NCBI GenBank assembly: GCA_934454115.1
Contig: CAKSFQ010000005.1
Location: forward strand, 1 to 64,000
DNA: 64,000 bases
Direction of reading: 5' to 3'
Source: an uncultured Clostridia bacterium
Lineage (GTDB): Bacteria; Bacillota; Clostridia; Monoglobales; Monoglobaceae
The first letter of the stretch is position 1. The number at the start of each line of letters is the position of its first letter. Below the pieces are notes generated by a model. It ran no database searches, had not been told where the DNA came from, and saw nothing but the letters and a program-made list of their open reading frames with translations. Below, one piece after another: positions 60,538 to 64,000 of this stretch. A program made the translations under genes and the position numbers.

Positions 60538-61971
60538 GTGAGCAAAATTTTGATGTGTTCTTCCGAGGTAGCGCCGTTTGCCAAAACCGGCGGTCTGGGT
60601 GATGTACTGGGCGCACTGCCGCAGGCGCTTGCAAAGCTGGGGCATGATGTGCGTGTGGTTTTGCCGAAGTACGGCTGTGTTCAAGAGCAATACTGTCAGC
60701 AGATGGAATTTCGGTTCTTTCTATACATTCCGCTTGGCTGGCGGCGGAAGTACTGTGGCGTTTTTGAACTGAAAAAGGACGGCGTAACCTATTATTTTAT
60801 TGATAATGAGTATTATTTTGGCGATATTTATCTTTATAAATGGAATGATTTGGAGCGGTTTGCCTTTTACGACAAGGCATGTCTCGAAATTTTAAAGCAG
60901 CTGGATTTTAAGCCTGATATCATCCATGCACACGACTGGCAGGCCGGTATGGTGCCGGTACTGCTCAATGCTTATTATGTGGAGGACGCGTTCTATCGGG
61001 GTATCAAGACGGTGTTCACCATCCACAATCTGCGGTATCAGGGTATCTATTCAATGGACATTGTGGCGGATTTTTATTCCTTGCCGCAGGAGTATTTTAC
61101 CGAGGATAAGCTGGAGTTCCACGGATGTGCCAACCTCTTAAAGGGCGGGATCGTCTATGCGGACTATGTGACGACCGTCAGCCCCAGTTATGCGGAGGAG
61201 ATTAAAACGCCGCTGGGCGGTGAACGTCTGGACGGTCTGCTCTCTGCAAGGTCGCAGTCGCTGTATGGCATTATCAACGGCATTGACGATGCCGTATATA
61301 ATGCGAAAACCGATCCCAAGATTTTTGCAAACTTTGATTTGCGAAATCTCACGAGCAAGAAAAAGGAAAACAAGATCGCACTGCAAAAGCAGCTCGGACT
61401 TCCGGTTGACGGCGAAAAGGCGATGATCGGCATTGTGTCAAGACTGGTCGATCAAAAGGGCTTTGATATCATTGCCGAGGCGATGAGCGAGCTTGTGAAC
61501 CTGGATATTCAGCTGGTGGTACTGGGCACCGGCGAGGCAAAGTATGAGGAGCTGTTCCGTCAGAACGCATGGTATCACCCGGAAAGGGTTTCTGCCAATA
61601 TTACCTTTAGCGATGACATGGCGCATAAGATTTACGCATCGGCCGATATGCTGCTGATGCCGTCCATGTTTGAGCCCTGCGGCCTGAGCCAGATGATCGC
61701 GATGGCTTACGGAACGATTCCAATCGTGCGTGAGACGGGTGGCCTGAAGGACAGTGTGCAGCCCTTTAACGAGTTCACCGGCGAGGGTACCGGTTTTAGC
61801 TTTGCGCCGTACAGTGCGCACGATATGCTCTATACGCTCCGTATGGCGCTGCACTTTTTTGCGGATAAAGAGATATGGGTGCCATTGATGAAGCGCGCCA
61901 TGAAGGTGGATTTTTCCTGGGGTGCATCGGCACAAAAATATGATGCGATGTATCAAAAACTGTTGGGCTGA
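60538..61971 (+). CDS. glgA: Glycogen synthase (ADP-glucose, GT5)
   Basis: This 477-residue GT-B glycosyltransferase has the ADP-glucose loop KTGGLGD (from Lys16), HAHDWQAGMVPVLLNAYY, FTIHNLRYQG, and the C-terminal PSMFEPCGLSQMIAMAYGTIPIVRETGGLKDSV. It extends alpha-1,4-glucan from ADP-glucose. The start is GTG 60538 with GAAAGG 11 bases upstream. It is the last gene of the glg operon and is followed by a strong bidirectional terminator. The length is normal for the family. Confidence 0.96.
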   Translation: MSKILMCSSEVAPFAKTGGLGDVLGALPQALAKLGHDVRVVLPKYGCVQEQYCQQMEFRFFLYIPLGWRRKYCGVFELKKDGVTYYFIDNEYYFGDIYLYKWNDLERFAFYDKACLEILKQLDFKPDIIHAHDWQAGMVPVLLNAYYVEDAFYRGIKTVFTIHNLRYQGIYSMDIVADFYSLPQEYFTEDKLEFHGCANLLKGGIVYADYVTTVSPSYAEEIKTPLGGERLDGLLSARSQSLYGIINGIDDAVYNAKTDPKIFANFDLRNLTSKKKENKIALQKQLGLPVDGEKAMIGIVSRLVDQKGFDIIAEAMSELVNLDIQLVVLGTGEAKYEELFRQNAWYHPERVSANITFSDDMAHKIYASADMLLMPSMFEPCGLSQMIAMAYGTIPIVRETGGLKDSVQPFNEFTGEGTGFSFAPYSAHDMLYTLRMALHFFADKEIWVPLMKRAMKVDFSWGASAQKYDAMYQKLLG

Positions 61972-61982
61972 GTAAGATGATT

Positions 61983-62022
61983 AAAAAGGGTGCAAACGGG
62001 AAATCCCGTTTGCGCCCTTTTT
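61983..62022. terminator. Bidirectional terminator between glgA and gpr
   Basis: AAAAAGGGTGCAAACGGG (61983-62000) pairs with CCCGTTTGCGCCCTTTTT (62005-62022) around AAAT, with a single G-T mispair. Five terminal T residues occur on each strand. Confidence 0.92.
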
Positions 62023-62031
62023 ATATGGCGG

Positions 62032-63024
62032 TCAGCGGTAGCGGTCCACGTCCGAAAGACCGATGCCCTTATGGAGCGCAATGTTAATGCCGTTGGCAAT
62101 CACGCGGGAGATGTCGTCAATGACGGAATCCACTTCCTTAGGGGCGACAATAAAGTTTCCAAAAGCCGGCTTAATGGACTCACGGATTAAGGCATACTTA
62201 TCCTCGCCCTCTAAATCCTCCAAAAAGCGGTAAAGCGGCCGGGCAGTCTCTGCCTCATTACGCAGACGGCGAATCACCCAGTTGATCGAATCCCCGGCGA
62301 TGGTGGCGGCATCCACCACAGTCGGTACGCCGATGGCAATTACCGGCACGCCAAGCGTGTCCCGGTTCAGCGCCTGTCGCTTGTTGCCGACGCCCTCGCC
62401 CGGTGTGATGCCGGTGTCGGAAAACTGAATGGTGGTGTTGACGCGCTCTACCTTGCGCGAGCAAAGCGCGTCAATGGCAATAACCAGCTTTGGCTTGATC
62501 CGATCGACCAATCCCTTGACGATTTCGCCGGTCTCGACCCCGGTCAGTCCCAGAACACCGGGTGCAATCGCGCTGACCGGGCGGATGCCATCATCGATTT
62601 CGTCCGGGATATATTCTTTTAAATGACGGGTGATCATAAGAGAATGAATCACCTTTGGCCCCAATGCATCGGCGGTGATGTTCCAGTTGCCGAGCCCGAT
62701 CACCAAAACACTGTCGTTTTCGTCCGTCAAATAGCGGCGCGTGATGGATTGCAGCTCCTTGGCGCAGACGCGGCACATGGTTTCATAAATCTCCTGCTGC
62801 CCGTAAAAGCGTGCCGGCATCTCGGCGGTGATGTAGCGCCCCGGTTCTTTTAAGAGCGCGTCGGCGCCCTCTTTGGAGGTCACATGGACTCTGGTGATGT
62901 GAATCAGTCCGTCAATGTCCTCGGATTCCATCGATACGCCGGGGATTTCGCGGCGTGTGCCCTGCTTTTCTGTCAGCAGCTCTCTTGCCTCAACGGCTAA
63001 ATCGCATCGTACATTTTGCGGCAT
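62032..63024 (-). CDS. gpr: Germination protease (GPR endopeptidase)
   Basis: This 330-residue A25-family protease has DLAVEARELLTEKQG near the N-terminus, ITAEMPARFYGQQEIYE, VLVIGLGNWNITADALGPKVI, APGVLGLTGVETGEIVKG, VIAIDALCSRKVERVNTTIQFSDTGITPGEGVGNKR and GVPVIAIGVPTVVDAATI. The last four are hallmarks of Gpr. It degrades small acid-soluble spore proteins during germination. Gpr is made in the forespore as a zymogen; the short N-terminal propeptide is consistent with that. GGGAGG precedes ATG 63024. I could not identify a clear sigma-G promoter in the upstream gap. Confidence 0.95.
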   Translation of the reverse strand: MPQNVRCDLAVEARELLTEKQGTRREIPGVSMESEDIDGLIHITRVHVTSKEGADALLKEPGRYITAEMPARFYGQQEIYETMCRVCAKELQSITRRYLTDENDSVLVIGLGNWNITADALGPKVIHSLMITRHLKEYIPDEIDDGIRPVSAIAPGVLGLTGVETGEIVKGLVDRIKPKLVIAIDALCSRKVERVNTTIQFSDTGITPGEGVGNKRQALNRDTLGVPVIAIGVPTVVDAATIAGDSINWVIRRLRNEAETARPLYRFLEDLEGEDKYALIRESIKPAFGNFIVAPKEVDSVIDDISRVIANGINIALHKGIGLSDVDRYR

Positions 63025-63134
63025 GACAATGCCTCCCTTCTTTTCTTAGACTGCCCGAATGTGCCGCAGATTATTTACAGAGATCCCTGCTTTCATATAA
63101 AGTGAAAAAACAGAGATAATATAAGGTGAAATAA

Positions 63135-63173
63135 CGAGAAAGTCTTGCGCTTTCTCGATTTGTTTGTTACAAT
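63135..63173 (+). promoter_or_regulatory. Promoter with overlapping palindrome for the AEC transporter
   Basis: TTGCGC (63145-63150), 17 bases and TACAAT (63168-63173) form a promoter 62 bases before the transporter start. CGAGAAAG (63135-63142) and CTTTCTCG (63150-63157) are perfect inverted copies that bracket the -35 box. This is a good repressor site or a hairpin ending leftward read-through. Confidence 0.6.
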
Positions 63174-63234
63174 AGGGGGCGGGCATTCCGCACGATCGCG
63201 GCGCACCGTGCCCGATTTTTGGAGGGAAACAATT

Positions 63235-64000
63235 ATGCTTGCATATTTTTTTACGGTAGATCAGCAAATCCTTACCATGTTTTTGATGGTAGCGGCCGGT
63301 TACCTGTTGTATCGTTTTAGGGTTTTGACCGAGCACGGCCTTGCCGAGCTGTCACAGCTGCTTTTAAAAATCGTCACCCCCATGGTGTTGCTGACCTCGT
63401 TCCAACGTGAATTTTCAAAGGAGGTCTTTTTTGACTGGGTGGTGATGTTTTTGGTGAGTGTGCTGCTTTATGCGGTGCATATTCTGGCGGCACGGATCGT
63501 CTACCGAGACATTGACGCGCCCCGCTGCGCGGAGAGCCGGCTGGCCGTGGCTTTTCCGAACAATGGATTTATGGCAATTCCGCTTATGCTGGCGCTTGCC
63601 GGCGAGACGGGTGTTTTTTTGGGATCGACCAACATTATTTTGTTAAATATCCTGTTCTGGACGTACGGGAGCCGCACGCTTTCGCCGGGCGAACCGATTC
63701 GTACCAAGCAGATTTTGCAAAACCCCGGACTGATTGCGGTGGTATTGGGGCTGCTTTTACTGTTTTCGCCCGTCAAGCTTCCGGAGCCGATTTATCAGGT
63801 GGTATATCAGATCGGCTTTTTAAATACGCCGCTTGCGATGCTGGTGCTGGGCGGATTTTTGGCACAGGCCGACTTAAAGGCGATTTTCAAAACACCGGCC
63901 TATCTGCAGCTGAGCGCCTTAAAGCTGCTGGCGCTTCCCTGTATTCTGATCGGCCTTTTGTACCTGCTTCCGCTGAGCCGGGAGGTCAAAATGGTTGCAG
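63235..64000 (+). CDS. AEC-family (auxin efflux carrier-like) transporter, N-terminal part
   Basis: The frame from ATG 63235 is open to the window end (255 codons). Hydrophobic segments occur at about residues 10-27, 40-55, 68-88, 108-135, 160-176 and beyond. AFPNNGFMAIPLMLALAGETGVFLGS and ILQNPGLIAVVLGLLLL are typical of the membrane transport (Mem_trans) AEC family of bacteria, which move organic acids or related anions. GGAGGG precedes the start. The remaining C-terminal segments lie beyond the window. Confidence 0.88.
   Translation, partial: MLAYFFTVDQQILTMFLMVAAGYLLYRFRVLTEHGLAELSQLLLKIVTPMVLLTSFQREFSKEVFFDWVVMFLVSVLLYAVHILAARIVYRDIDAPRCAESRLAVAFPNNGFMAIPLMLALAGETGVFLGSTNIILLNILFWTYGSRTLSPGEPIRTKQILQNPGLIAVVLGLLLLFSPVKLPEPIYQVVYQIGFLNTPLAMLVLGGFLAQADLKAIFKTPAYLQLSALKLLALPCILIGLLYLLPLSREVKMVA

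Overview
The window reads as chromosome of an endospore-forming member of the Clostridia (Firmicutes). The support is a complete eight-gene spoIIIA operon, a germination protease (gpr), a long Gram-positive-type SRP RNA next to dnaX, S-layer-homology (SLH) surface proteins, and a CUT1/LplABC-type carbohydrate transporter. Base composition is moderate, with short intergenic gaps and strong AGGAGG-type ribosome binding sites. A saccharolytic gut or plant-polysaccharide lineage with many SLH proteins (Oscillospirales or Monoglobales-like) would fit, but that placement is inference.

Layout. 1-2.7 kb: tail of a sugar permease, a serine hydrolase, a small inverted-repeat element and a YitT membrane protein. 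2.8-23.2 kb: a polysaccharide-use region. It holds a membrane-bound AraC-type sensor, divergent lplABC-like transporter genes, an M14-type peptidase, a polysaccharide lyase family 8 enzyme, two paralogous secreted LamG-like proteins, and two SLH surface proteins. 23.3-28.2 kb: an EF-G paralogue, a cysteine-rich protein, and an ECF sigma/putative anti-sigma pair. 28.4-39.5 kb: spoIIIAA-AH, then asp23, nusB, xseA, xseB, ispA, a YuiD-like membrane protein and thrS. 39.6-44.7 kb: SRP RNA, dnaX, ybaB, then an aldose-epimerase-like gene, kduI and a gene of unknown function. 44.9-50.8 kb: a BlaI/M56 signalling locus of unusual architecture. 50.9-55.4 kb: a GH2 beta-mannosidase divergent from an AraC regulator, then a methyltransferase. 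55.7-62 kb: glgB-glgC-glgD-glgA for glycogen. 62-64 kb: gpr and the start of an AEC-family transporter.

How the genes work together. The lyase, surface proteins and transporter form a plausible unit: bind and cut an acidic polysaccharide at the cell surface, import the unsaturated oligosaccharides, then isomerise the resulting ketouronate with KduI. The glg operon stores surplus carbon. The spoIIIA operon and gpr belong to endospore formation and germination.

The most unusual locus is 44978-50809. An M56 (BlaR1-type) receptor appears to be encoded in pieces. One gene carries three membrane segments and the zinc protease domain and then stops. It is followed by three tandem paralogues that each begin with what is normally the linker and fourth membrane segment of the same receptor family, and continue into three different extracellular domains. 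This looks like one protease half served by several exchangeable sensor halves. A second theme is a family of inverted-repeat or structured intergenic elements (1663-1835, 44780-44803, 59258-59292).
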